A stretch of DNA of 64,000 nt from Nageia nagi (lineage: Eukaryota > Pinophyta). Positions 51,401 through 62,276 of this stretch are shown piece after piece (positions within the stretch are counted from its first letter, which is position 1; each line of letters opens with the position of its first letter). Location: positions 80,166,001-80,230,000 of the forward strand of contig JBITNC010000001.1 of the NCBI GenBank assembly GCA_050084985.1, read 5' to 3'. The position numbers and the translations under genes were made by a program. Under the pieces are notes generated by a model. That model worked only from the letters and a program-made list of their open reading frames with translations, was not told the origin of the DNA and did no database searches.

Positions 51401-52345
51401 TTTGATGGATCAAGATGTGAAAAAAATGGAGGTGTTGATGTTGTATTTGTCACATCTCAAGGAGTTCCTATACCTTATTCCTTCAAACTTAACTTTCCAT
51501 GCACAAATAATAACATTGAGTATGAAGCTCTAATATTAGCCATAAAGATAAATTTGAAATTAAAACTAAAAAAGGTTAAATTCACTAGAGATTCATTGCT
51601 AATCATAAACTAGGTCAAATGAATCTTTCAATGCAAAGAACTACTACAAAAGTACAAAAAATTGGTAGATAATCTCCTGCAATCATTTGAAAAATATGAT
51701 TTAGAAGTAGCATCAAGGTCAACCAATAGATTCATTGATGCTATGGCTTCAATCGAATCTTTGATATCTAATAACCCCCATCAATAAACTATTCACATTG
51801 ATATCATCCAAATTACTTAATCCTTATTGAAAATGGATGGAGTAGAACATGTCATTCTTGATATTACAATGGAAGACAAGAATTTATGGCATATCCAACT
51901 AGTGAAATTCCTAAGAGATGGAATCCTGCCTATTAATCTAATAAAATCAGCTAGGAAAGCATTGAAATTAAAAGCTTATCATTTTTGTATGCTAGGCGAT
52001 GTCTTATATCGTAGAGGTTTTGACAAGATATTGCTCAGATGCTTAGAATGGGTGGATTCACAAATTGCAATCTCATGCACACATGATGGAATATGCTGAG
52101 GACGTTTTAGCATTCTCACAATAACTAAACAACTAATGCATATGAGATATTATTGGTGCACCATGAAGCATGATTTTATAAAATACGTTAAATGCCAACA
52201 ACATTCTAATTTATTTAATCAATCGTCATAAGCATTGTAACTTATGCAATCATTATGACCATTTTCAAGATGAGCATTGTCTATAATAGGTAAAATATAC
52301 CCTATTTCTTGAAGAGGTCACAAATTTATATTTACTTTTTATCAC
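45475..52345 (+). pseudogene. Gypsy gag-pol remnant (plus strand), cut off in integrase
   Basis: Gag from ATG 45475 (MAHQGQELNNENYLKE). A Pro/Gln-rich linker lies near 46500; capsid LQQFQDELVIDFISR near 47115; zinc knuckle YCHFHHQKGYDTNKC at 47622-47666. Protease near 48245: LIDKGSMINIISTTMYKNL (D-S-G active site now D-K-G), then ITIGSTTMQIVLQVIQGNIT and YNIILGRSWI. Reverse transcriptase 50058-50590: FIHSIDYFEWIFNMVPVKKS, YICIDFRNFNKACPKDEFPL, LMDGFSRYNMI, YVYDVLAKS (YVDD to YVYD). RNase H linker from 50900 and a second RNase H at 51389 (MMIYFDGSRCEKNGG, CTNNNIEYEALILAIK). Integrase zinc region 51890-52200, then WP-like and GHKFIFTFYHHKN near 52340, where homology stops. No 3' LTR follows; dioxygenase sequence starts within about 40 bases. 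Confidence 0.88.
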
Positions 52346-52385
52346 CACAAAAACAATACACCAACAACAGTTAGATCATTCTCAC

Positions 52386-53026
52386 CTTGAAGCAGTCGGC
52401 GATATTAATAACAAATGAGTGCCATAGCGGCTTCACGTTGAACCACGTCCCTTCCTTGGACCGAATCTGGAGGCCACCTTCGTTATCTGTGTAAAGGATG
52501 GTAAAGAGCCCGAAATCTGTATGACCAAAGGCAGCCTCATCCTCTATTGATTTTCCGTTACGAGTATAGTGATTTATACGCAGATCAGACAGGCAGTTTT
52601 GGAAATCGGAAACATAGAAATGCTCGACGTCCAAATCAAGTGTTGAAAGAATGATTTTGGTGATCGTTCGTGCTAGATCTGCCAACAGGAGCGTATATGT
52701 TCCAACAGTTTTGCCGAAACCGCATAGGAGAACTGGATTAGTTTTGGAATTGTATAATAAAAAGGATTATGTAGGCATAGGAAGACTACATACCAGAAAA
52801 GTGGATTTCCGGCTCGTGGCCATATTTTACTAGACATTTGAAGTACGGAGTCTGGATGAGGTAGGTTGTGGATGCAGAAGCTTTCCGTGCCATTGCGGCT
52901 TGTGTAGCTAATTTTGGGGTCTTCTGTTGCGGATCTTTGTTTGGCCTCCGCGGTCATAGCACATAGTTGTTGGACGACTGAATCTACGTCTTGAAGAAGA
53001 GTGTCTGGAACAAAGCACTAGGTTGC
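52386..53026 (-). pseudogene. 2-oxoglutarate/Fe(II)-dependent dioxygenase gene fragment
   Basis: Two exons on the minus strand. The first (about 53026-52794) reads VPDTLLQDVDSVVQQLCAMT, EAKQRSATEDPKISYTSRNG and KIWPRAGNPLF and ends before a donor gtatgt. The second (about 52732-52386) reads FGKTVGTYTLLLADLARTIT, LDLDVEHFYVSDFQNCLS, LRINHYTRNG, GHTDFGLFTILYTDNEGGLQ and PLWHSFVINIADCFK, then a donor gtgaga. HTD supplies the first His and Asp of the Fe(II) site. The second iron His and the Arg that binds 2-oxoglutarate should be in the next exon, which is replaced by gypsy sequence. Family roles include hormone, flavonoid and alkaloid oxidation; the substrate cannot be told. The frame between exons does not join cleanly. 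Confidence 0.75.
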
Positions 53027-53029
53027 CTG

Positions 53030-53230
53030 TAAGTTGCATGTTAGTATCATGAGTTAGTAACACAATGAACAAAATAATAAGTGCACTTACAAGGTACTAA
53101 CACAATGAACAAAGTTACTAACATGCAACTACAAAGTTACTAATGTTAACTTATAACTACAAAATTACTAATATCTCTCATCTAAAGATTTTTATTTGTG
53201 AAGATTTTTCTTTCATAATCTTAGAAAAGA
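53030..53230. repeat. Repeated motif tactaacacaatgaacaaagttactaac
   Basis: Between the dioxygenase fragment and the truncated copia, variants of aagttactaa(c/t) and acacaatgaacaaa occur several times (53050-53170). It is probably intron or upstream sequence of the dioxygenase gene with local duplication. Confidence 0.5.
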
Positions 53231-53261
53231 GGAAAAAATTAAATTATAAATTTGAAAAATT

Positions 53262-55041
53262 CATCTGTGGGATATGATAGTCAGCATAAAGGATATAAGC
53301 TTTACCTTCCTTCAGTAAAAGCAATGTTTATCTCAAAGGATATGAAATTAAATGAAGATATTAGTGATTTTTAATTAAGTGAAATCCTTGAAGACCCTTC
53401 AAAATTATCTAAAAGGTTGGATCATAACTCAAACAAGTCACCATAAGAGCAAAATTCTCTAACTCAAGGAATAACTAGAAGTATGACTTTGCATAAATAT
53501 CTTTTTGCTAAAATCAAATGTCATAATGAACCTTCAAATTTTAAGAAGGCTTCTAAACATTCTTATTCCATTAATACTTTGAAGGTGGAATGTGAAGCTC
53601 TTATAAAAATGGAACTTTAGAATTGGTTCCATATCCAACCATAAGGAATGTGATTGGAAATAAATGAGTTCACAAAATTAAGCTCAACTTAGAAAGTGAG
53701 ATTGAGAAATACAAGGTAAAGTTGGTGGTCAAAGGTTTTGCTCAAAAATATGGAGTTGATTATGAGGAAACTTTTGATTCGGTTGAAAATATGTCCACAA
53801 TTAGACTTATGCATATCCTTTCAGTAGCCCAACATTGGAATATATTCCAACTTGATATGAAAAGTACTTTTCTCATTGGTGACTTGGATGTTGAGATCTA
53901 CATGAGTCAGCATAAGGAGTTTGTTATTCCTAAAAAAGAATCACATGTGTGGAAGCTGAAGAAGTCCTTGTATAGATTTAAGTAATCACCAAAAGCTTGG
54001 TATAAGAAAATTTTATGATACTTTAAAACTATTAGCTTCTCTAAATATTACATAAATTCATATCTCCATGTGCTCAATGAAGGTAAAGACTTGGTCTTGA
54101 TCCATCTCTATATTTATGACCTCTTGATTATAGAGAATAATATGGATATCATCAAATAGTGCATATCTAAGCTTAAGTCAAAATATGAGATGATAGATCT
54201 TGGTCTCTTATATTACTACCTTATTATGCAAAAGTATCAATAAAAAAAAAATATTTACCTTAATCAATTCAAATACATCTCATAGATTACAAAACAATTT
54301 GAAATGGAAGAATACAAGTGTTTGGATATCCCAATGTCTTTTAGAATCAAGTTAGAGATTAGTTTTAACTCTCAGTTGGAATATGCTAAAACATATATGT
54401 AGCTTATTGGTATTCTTCTTTATTTGACTATCTCTTATCCAAATATTTCTTATGTAGTTAATCTGATGGCAAAGATTATCCAAAGAAGAACTTAATATAT
54501 ATTATGTGCATAAGGATAGTGCTCTTAAATATACCAAGTTACCTTTATTTGTTCTTTGAAGATTTTTAGATTATGACTATGGAGGTGATAGAGATGATAG
54601 GAAATCCACTTCAACTTATGTATTCAACATTGCTTCAGGTGTTATCTCTTAGTCTTCAAAGAAGAAGCCTACTATCACTCTATCCTTCAAAGGGGCAAAA
54701 TATAGTGTTATGACAATTGTAGCCTAGGATGCTATTTTGTAAAGAAATATTCTAAAGGAATTTGGATTTAAACAATTTAGTCTTACTCAAATTTATTCAG
54801 ATAATCAATCAATCATTGATTTAGCTAAGAATATTATCTACCATCAACGAATAAATCATGTTGAAATTCAAGCACATTTCATCAGGAAGAAATGTCTAAA
54901 TGGGACTTTCTAGCTTCAGTATTATCCATCAAACTTGAACTCTAATGATTTGTTCACCAAACCCCTCTCAAAAGATCGGTTATGCAAGCTTAGGGATTCT
55001 ATTGGATTGGTAAAGTTTCCCTCAATGGGGAGTGAAGTTTG
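53262..55041 (+). pseudogene. Copia reverse transcriptase-RNase H remnant
   Basis: Starts near KGYKLYLPSVKAMFISKDMK, the join after integrase. Reverse transcriptase: VKGFAQKYGVDYEETFDSVE at 53727-53785, FQLDMKSTFLIGDLDVEIYM near 53845, KLKKSLYRFK then a stop at 53983-53985, LIHLYIYDLLI (YVDD replaced by YIYD). RNase H: DYGGDRDDRKSTSTYVFNI near 54575, KKKPTITLSFKGAKYSVM, YSDNQSIIDLAKN at about 54795, INHVEIQAHFIRKK near 54855, LFTKPLSKDRLCKLRDSIGL, ending GSEV and TGA 55039-55041. The same ending motif (SEV) closes the complete element. Many stops, mostly at Gln/Trp codons. Confidence 0.88.
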
Positions 55042-55782
55042 AATTCTTGTTTGTGATGCGACCTCCACCCTCAAGAGAATTTTTAGTTATATAGTGTTGA
55101 TCTTTTGTGTGTATTTTTTATGCTTAGTCCTTTATGTGTGAGGAGCTTGTTTGTGCACTTTTCTTCATCTTGGTGTGTACATTTTATATGCTTATTTCTC
55201 AATGTGTGATGAACTTATGTGTACACTTTATGGATATGGTGGATTGTTATTAGCACTGTTTATTTATCCATGTGTGAGAAAATAGTATGTACATTTTTTA
55301 TATCATATACTTTGATGATGATCAACACCTATTTTATACAATAGATGATTATAAATTTTCTTGAAATCTTTTTGATGACTTATAGTACACCATTCAATAA
55401 ATTTATGGATGATGTTATTTGATTCATTTAGCTTATGTTGATATGAATATATATATGATGCATCTAACTAATCTTATTTATGAGCTGGTTGTAGCTTACA
55501 AGTTTCTTCTAGATATTGTAGGTTACTTGCTTTGGGTATGCAAGCTTATGGAGGCTCATCATGTCAATGATTACTACTTGTACTTTTAAACTATTTATGG
55601 TTGATAATTTATGTATTATAAACTATTTTTTAAAATGGTTATGTACATGACCTTGGCTAGATTGTATTACTTCTCGAGATGTAAAGTTCTCATCTCTAAT
55701 TGTATTTCTCAGAGAGAAGAACTCTCTTACACTCTCTTTCTATCTTTTCTTCTTTCTACCCTAATATTGCATTGATGGGGAG

Positions 55783-56309
55783 TGTTGGAACATGTTTAAT
55801 GCACTATTGTAAAAAAAAAAATTAGGATGGTATCTAAAGAATAATATCTTCACTCTTTATGTAATTGATTATTTAATCAATAAATACTTAAAAGTATTCC
55901 TAAATACCTTTTAAGTATTTAGTGAATTAAATATACAAACTTTTCTCACATGTGACTATTCTTATCCCTTGGATAATGGCATTCCCCTTAGGTAAAACAA
56001 TCAGCCAATGTGGGATTTTTTGCTATAACTTGAAGCCCCTCTTCATGTATTATTCACTCTCATTTGAAGCATTACAATGCTCTTAGTGTGAAGAAAGACA
56101 ACAAGAGAGAATGCTAGTATAGGATTGTAAGAGAGCCTTGTATCTTGAGAAGTAATATAACTTAGCTTAAAGTGGAGTACTATCTTGATAGAGAGGAACC
56201 ACTATACTTTCTTTTATCACTTGTATTTGTGATTGATTAAGAGCATTCCTGAGTTGTTGGTTAGAAATAGGGGAACACTCTAAGGTGATCTTGGATGTAG
56301 GAGCTTTCA
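55783..56309 (+). repeat. 3' LTR of truncated copia element
   Basis: Starts TGTTGGAACATGTTTAATGCACTATTGTAAAA after the polypurine tract, as in the LTR at 19000, and keeps later landmarks (ccccttaggtaaaac, agaggaaccact, gtgatcttgga). The end at gagctttca is chosen as the last CA before unrelated sequence. Confidence 0.65.
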
Positions 56310-56329
56310 GGTTCCTCTAATGGGAATTA

Positions 56330-56528
56330 TGAAATGTTTTATTCAAGAATCTAAAGACCTTCTAAATGAGATAAATGCAAAAGCATATTCTCAATCCTAG
56401 CATACTTGGATGATAATATTCTTTTGTAAAAGTTTCCTTTTTTGTATTGTGATCATAGAAAATAAGATACTTAGGTATTAGTAAAATCGTTACCAATATG
56501 AAAAATATATGAAATATGTCTCATATGT
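56330..56528 (-). pseudogene. Older gypsy RNase H, continuation beyond LINE
   Basis: Continues, with the LINE and one target copy removed, the minus-strand frame that ends KLVFTKINTHDI at 62277, running on as TYETYFIYFSYW. This fits the stretch after the HTDH-like block of gypsy RNase H, but similarity is weak and lost after about 40 codons. Confidence 0.3.
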
Positions 56529-56543
56529 AATATCATGAGTATT
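56529..56543. repeat. LINE target-site duplication (left)
   Basis: aatatcatgagtatt, repeated exactly at 62262-62276 after the A-tail. Fifteen bases is typical of target-primed LINE insertion. Confidence 0.85.
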
Positions 56544-56825
56544 GATACTAATTTTGATCAAAATATGTATTTTCTTGATTGAGATTTTTTAGTCATACAA
56601 ACTGAACCAAGAAAACTTTTGTTAGGGTTTGTAGAAATTATTACACTAGAGCCCAAGCCCATGGACTTTGGTCTGTTGGTAACCCCCCCTCTCTCCCAAA
56701 TGTGCCTCCTTCAAATATGATTTATATAACTGTAGCTTTATTATAACACACATAAATGCAAATTTCCTTAAAGGAATCATTGGAGAAGAGTTCTTGATCA
56801 CCTAAATTCTTCTAACTACCTCAAG

Positions 56826-57982
56826 ATGATCACAATCATCTCAATGGTCAAATTTAGTAAAGAAATAATTAAGGATGAAATTGCTTACCTTGAATCAACC
56901 ATGCTATTATGCAAATTCATGGGCCTTAGAATCCTTCCATGGAAAATTGAGGTATGGGCTTGTTAGTTATGAAATACACTATGATATTTCTCCATTTTCT
57001 TCCCCATGGTTATTTCTTGATCCAATTCATATATGAGGAGGATAAACATCAAGTGTTCTAGGATGGACCAAGGTTTTATGGGAGTATAAGATTATTTATG
57101 AAAAACATGGTATGCAGGTTTCATCCCCACCATGGAGACGCCTTCATTAGTTCCAATATGGGTACAACTCCATTCCCTACCTCCTAAATATTAGAATGAA
57201 ATTGCATTGGAAAACATTAGAAACGCCCTTGGAAACTACATAAGAGTCTCCAACAAAACTCTAGATCCATCTATTTATTCTTATATATGTTCAAATTTAT
57301 ATCCAAATGGATCTTAGTGCTCCCCTTCTTGCTCACTTGCTACTCCATGTAGATGACCTGAAGAGCACTTTGATGTTGGATTATGAAATCCTCCCCTTTC
57401 ACTATTGTCTATGCCATAAAGATGGCCATATTTCTTGATAATACCCTTTAAATGTCTTAATCACCCTAGTTGATGAAATAAAAATTGATTCTCCAATTAT
57501 GCAATCCCACCCCCTTTGAAGCCACCTCATACCAAACTTACAAGCCTTCCTTTGACCTCTAAATAATAGCCAAAACTGAATAATAGATCCCATAACTAGT
57601 TTCAATCTCTTCTCAATCTATAACAACTTGAGGAAATAATTTCTTCATCCCCACCCTTGCCACCAACCTTCATATTCCCATCATTCCCTTACTACACAAC
57701 CCTTCATCTTTAGACCCTATGGTCTCTTTAGTGTTGAATGGACAATCAATTTCTAACCTAGATATAGAAATATCCTTGGAAGAACATACTAGTTTTTCAA
57801 ATACTAATGAGCAATATATAGATTCTCTAATTGTTACTCCTTTTGGATATCTTTAGAATAACTTTAATAAATACCTATCTAATAAACTAAACCCTAGTTT
57901 TTTTAAACCCCCCTTACCCATGGAATTAAAAGGAAAGGTGGAAGGAAAACTACACAAGAAAAAATCCAAATCACAACTTTAG
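56826..57982 (+). pseudogene. LINE ORF1 (DUF4283-like gag protein)
   Basis: Begins MITIISMVKFSKEIIKDEIA from ATG 56826. VPIWVQLHSLPPKYxNEIAL near 57160 and IRNALGNYIRVSNKTLDPSI at 57210-57275 match the VWVRLPNLPLEYW...IGNALG block of plant L1 ORF1 proteins. Such proteins bind RNA and usually end in a CCHC knuckle; none is clear here. The last part is Lys-rich (LKGKVEGKLHKKKSKSQL). Several stops and at least one frame change occur. Confidence 0.7.
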
Positions 57983-58049
57983 AAGGTATTGGTTCTAAAT
58001 CACAAAGTTTGCTCAAGTATCTCTTAGGACCCAAAAAACTAAGTTTCCA

Positions 58050-61000
58050 ATGAATTTAATCACATGGAATATTTAGGGCATCCATTCAACCTTGACCTCA
58101 GGAATGGTCAAATTATTAATCAATTAAGAAAAATCAATAGTTCTCTTAGTCCAAGAATCCAAAGTCACTTAGGGTAACTTAGACAAAGTGAAAAAGTAGT
58201 TTTGGAAATAGCAGCTCTACCATTGCTTCCTTCTCCATAGGGAAATAAGGTAGAATGATCACTTTATGGGATTTATCCAAAGTTACTTGCTCACTGTAGG
58301 AACTCTCCTCCCAACACTAGATTGATTTGAAAGACACTTGTCTCCTCTCTATGAGAGACCTCTAGCTACTCAATGTATATGACCACCAATAGACTCCTCA
58401 AAAACATGAGATTTGGACCCAAATACCCAACTAAAATTTGAACCATGGTGAGTTACGATGTTGGGGGGACTTCAACATATTTGTAACCTAAGTGAAAAGG
58501 AGGAAGGATCCAAGAATATGGAGACTAAAATGGGTGATTTTAATGAGTTCATTGAAGACCTCTAGCTCCTTGAACCATTTTGCACTAATGGTCCATTTAC
58601 TTGGAACAACAAACATGATTTTGGATCCAAAGTTTGAGAAAATTAGATAAATTTTTGATATCCCCAAGTTAGTATGAGAATGAAATAATTATGTAATCTA
58701 AAGTTTTATCCATTGTAGGATCAGATTATTAACTTGTAGCTCTTCACCAGGAGGAACCAATGAGGCCTAAAACCATAACTTTAAATACAAAAAAATGTTG
58801 CTACAACATCCCTCTTTTGATGAAATGATCAAATTTTGGTGGGAGGAACAAAGACACATTTATGGTACCTATATATACAAATTTTCTATGAAACTTCAAT
58901 GACTAAAAGTTGAATTTAAAAGGTGGAATAAAGAAGAATTTGGAGATGTTACATCCAAGAGAGAAACAATGGAAGAATAATTCCAAACCTTCTAATCACA
59001 AATTGAAACTTCTCACTGTGATGATCTTTCCCTTGAAGAAAGATATTTAATCTAGGAGCTAAAGAAAGCATATAACAATAAGGAGTTGTTATTGAGATAA
59101 AAGTCTCAAATCTAATGGCCCAAAGAAGAAGATAAAAATACTAAGTACTTTCACATTTCAACGATGGACCATAGGGCTTGAAAGAGGATATCTTCTCTTA
59201 CAACTCCAAATGGATAACTACTAACTACAAAAGAGGAGAAATAACACCCCATTATCTCTTATTTCCAATCCCTTCTCTCTAGCAAAGAGGCTTAAAGATA
59301 AGAGATTCAAGGTAAGCTCTTGAACCACATCCCTATACTGGTAACTCAATCCCAAAATCAATCCCTCACAAAGAATTTCTAAGAAGGAAGTGAAATTAGC
59401 TCTATTTCAATTAAATCCCTATGGTGCTCTAGGGCCAGATGGTTTTCCCCTAGGGTTCCTCTAATACTTCTCATGTCTGCTTAAAGAGGAAATCATCGTT
59501 GTTGTCTAGTAATCTTTATCCTCTAAAAGAATGCTTAAAAATATTAATCACACATTCCTTATTCTCATTCCTCAAATCAATAATACAAAGATTATTGATG
59601 CTTTCAGAGATATCTCTCTTTGTAATGAAATCTACAAAGTGATCTACAAGGTAGCATCCAATAAGTTGAACCCAATTCTTTCTAGTATTATTTTCGAGGA
59701 ACAAAAGGCCTTTTTGTAAGTGGTCGACATCTCATAGATGGAGTAGCAATATTTCATGAGCTGATACACTCCATAAATAGCCATAATGGGAAAGGTATTA
59801 TTATGAAAATTGATATTGCCAAAGCCTTTGACAGGTTGAATTAGATCTTCTTAGCTTCAATCCTTCAAAAATTTGGATTTGATGAAGTTTAGATTTCTTG
59901 GATCTTATCCCTCATTGAAAAACCTTAGTTTTCCATAATTTTTAATGGTCAATCCAAAGGTTTCTTTCCTAGCTCTCAAGTGATAAGGAAAGGATATCCT
60001 CTATCCTCTTACCTATTCATCATCCTAGTTGAGGTTCTTGGTCATGGGCTAATCCATATCCTTTCCCAAGGTAGTTTCAAGGGCCTCAAAGTTATTAGTA
60101 AGCTTCAAACAATCACCCATTCTTAATTTGTTGAAGAAACCATACTAGTTATCTCTCCTAATGCCCAATAAATTACCAAGTTCATAACATTCCTTATTAG
60201 TTATCTCTCCACCTTTCTCTCTTTAGCTAGCTAGCTCATAAAAAACCAATTTAGTTTGGGTTCTATACCAATATTTTGATTTGGTGCCTTTTGGATTCCC
60301 CAATAATGCATGTTTATGTTGAATGCAATCATAGAAATTTTCTATACCAAGGTACCTCAGATATGAAGAAAATTCCTTTAGTAGAACATCATTTTCCATA
60401 GCAAACCATCTAGGGGCCTAGGGATCTAGGAATCATAACAAACCATCTAGGGGCCTAGGGATCAAGAATCATTTCTAGATGAATACTTCCCTCCTTGGAA
60501 AATAATTTTGGAAGGCTTATAATATTTCTCTTATATTCTAGAGATAATTCATAATTTCCAAATATCTTTCTTATTATGAGCTAAAGAGAATCATCACCAT
60601 TGAGCTTCTACCTTAGGGATCATCTATGTGGAACAACATTCAAAAAACCAGGAACTATATTTTACAATTTTTTCATTGGAAGGCATGGAATAGATCTAAA
60701 GTATATTTTTGGCATGATAAATATGTACCTTCTTATATGTTAGCTACAATGGATTCATTCCTCAACACCACACCCCTGCTCTCGTAAGTTTAGGATCCCA
60801 AAGTTGCATATTAGTGGAATTGGATTTCTAAATCTAGGAGACAAGTTAAAAAAGGGAAGAGCCTACATTTTCTTCCCAAGGTGTTTGAGAAAGAGGTTGA
60901 GGAATCAGAGGTAATCATATCCTTATTTAGTATAACAAGTGAAGACCAAGTAGATCAGATTACATGGTCCTAAAAAATATCTAAAAGTTATGTCATCAAA

Positions 61001-61560
61001 ATTATTTACAACACTCTCAATCAAAGATACAACTCAGAGTTTCCTCCTCTTATATGGGATAGGGTTTGGCACTCTAAACCATGGCCTAAAGCTAGTTTCT
61101 TCCTCTAGCTCTCAGTCCAAAATAAATTCCTTTCTAGGATAAATCTCATGAAATGATGATGGCATGACCCATTCATATGTGAATTATGTGGTCACATTGA
61201 AGAATTATGATACCACCTTTTGTTGCATTGCCCCTATGCTTTTCATTTGTATGGTTATCTCCTATCCAGCTTCTAAGTTGCTTGGTCCTCACCCAATTCA
61301 ATAGGGGAATTCCTAGCTTCATGGAAACCTCCAATTCCAAACCATATTTTAGATTTTTTATGGAATGTTACCCTTACTATGCTCTTTTGTATCTTATAGG
61401 TAGAATGCAACCACAAAATATTTAGAGGAAAAGTTTGTGATGTGGATACCATGTGGTGCCACTTTGAAAAATAAATACTATAGTTACTTGAGGTCCATAT
61501 CCCCCTCTTAACTTTGCAACTAGATGATTTATTCAATCACCACTACTCCCTCCCTTCTTT
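58050..61560 (+). pseudogene. LINE ORF2 (endonuclease-reverse transcriptase)
   Basis: Starts at ATG 58050 with MNLITWNI-stop-GIHSTLTS, the first strand of the AP-type endonuclease (NWNxRG in relatives), followed by LVQESKVT. Reverse transcriptase: LFQLNPYGALGPDGFPLGFL at about 59400-59460, LKNINHTFLILIPQINNTK at 59533, AFRDISLCNEIYKVIYKVAS, FEEQKAFL near 59700, ILPKPLTG near 59815, and QFVEETIL at about 60123 where relatives have F-x-DD. The zinc-binding zf-RVT domain is at 61065-61240: WHSKPWPKASFFL, LSVQNKFLSRINLMK, CELCGHIEEL, YHLLLHCPYAF. It once supplied nicking and target-primed reverse transcription. Stops throughout. Confidence 0.85.
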
Positions 61561-62251
61561 TCATTTAGAGAATTTAGTATGGGCTAGCCTACCACAAGAA
61601 ATATTTTTGATCTCCCCTTGAATCGCTAGTAGCAAGAGGTAAAGAAGTTCCTAACACTCCTTCCATCCTAATCTCCTTAGAAGACTTAACCTGTAGAGAA
61701 AATCTCAAGTATCCCTTGCTAAAATAGCTTCCTTTATGCAAGATTGATCCATTCTGCTAGTATTAGATCAATCTTTATTACACTTTATTCCATCCTTAGA
61801 TCTACCAATCAACCAAAGATCCAAAAGTCTAATATTTCAAACAAATTTGTAATCCTCAAATTCTGCTTGACTTCTTTCTAGCAAGTACTATTGGTCTATC
61901 AACATATATGAATTCTCCTTTCCTGTCATGCATGGTGGCTTACTCCAACTACTCAATATGGCCTTTGCTACTATCTATGGTATTACATATATGAGGGATT
62001 TATATTATGTATTCTAACCAGCCACTATTGATCAAAAGTATCCTCCACTATTCCTTAGTAATACATTGCTCAATTTAGAAGGAAAGAATCTTGTAAACAC
62101 CTATAATCTTTAGGTATACTTCCCATTTTCTTTTCTACTAGAGAATCTTTGTTTTCTCAGTAGTCTTTCTACAAGACTAGTAAATGGCTTTGCAACCATA
62201 ATTGTAAACTCTTTAAAAACACTATGATCTAATACAATTTTTTTTAACTAG

Positions 62252-62263
62252 CAAAAAAAAAAA
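62252..62263 (+). other. LINE 3' A-tail
   Basis: Twelve As including two shared with the target duplication, preceded by tttttttttaactagc. It marks the 3' end of the insertion. Confidence 0.8.
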
Positions 62264-62276
62264 TATCATGAGTATT
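62262..62276. repeat. LINE target-site duplication (right)
   Basis: aatatcatgagtatt, identical to 56529-56543. Confidence 0.85.

Larger units (their letters stand above)
53240..56309 (+). mobile_element. 5'-truncated copia element with 3' LTR
   Basis: Contains reverse transcriptase, RNase H, the family 3' noncoding region, a polypurine tract (gatggggag, 55774-55782) and an LTR from TGTTGGAACATG 55783 to a probable CA at 56308-56309. Gag, protease, integrase and the 5' LTR are absent. It belongs to the same family as the complete element at 10502-19501 by protein and 3' noncoding similarity. The LTR right end is uncertain because it diverges from the other LTRs after about 100 bases. Confidence 0.75.
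56544..62261 (+). mobile_element. L1-type LINE, near full length, decayed
   Basis: About 5.7 kb between exact 15-bp target duplications. It has a 5' region of about 280 bases, ORF1, ORF2 with endonuclease, reverse transcriptase and zf-RVT, a 3' region, and an A-tail (gcaaaaaaaaaaa, from 62252). Both reading frames are broken. It interrupts an older minus-strand gypsy reverse transcriptase/RNase H remnant. Confidence 0.88.

Noticed and set aside
52673-52957. Single long frame across the dioxygenase fragment
   Set aside because: Its second half (YVVFLCLHNPFYY...) is intron read-through past a gtatgt donor; the real second exon is in another frame.
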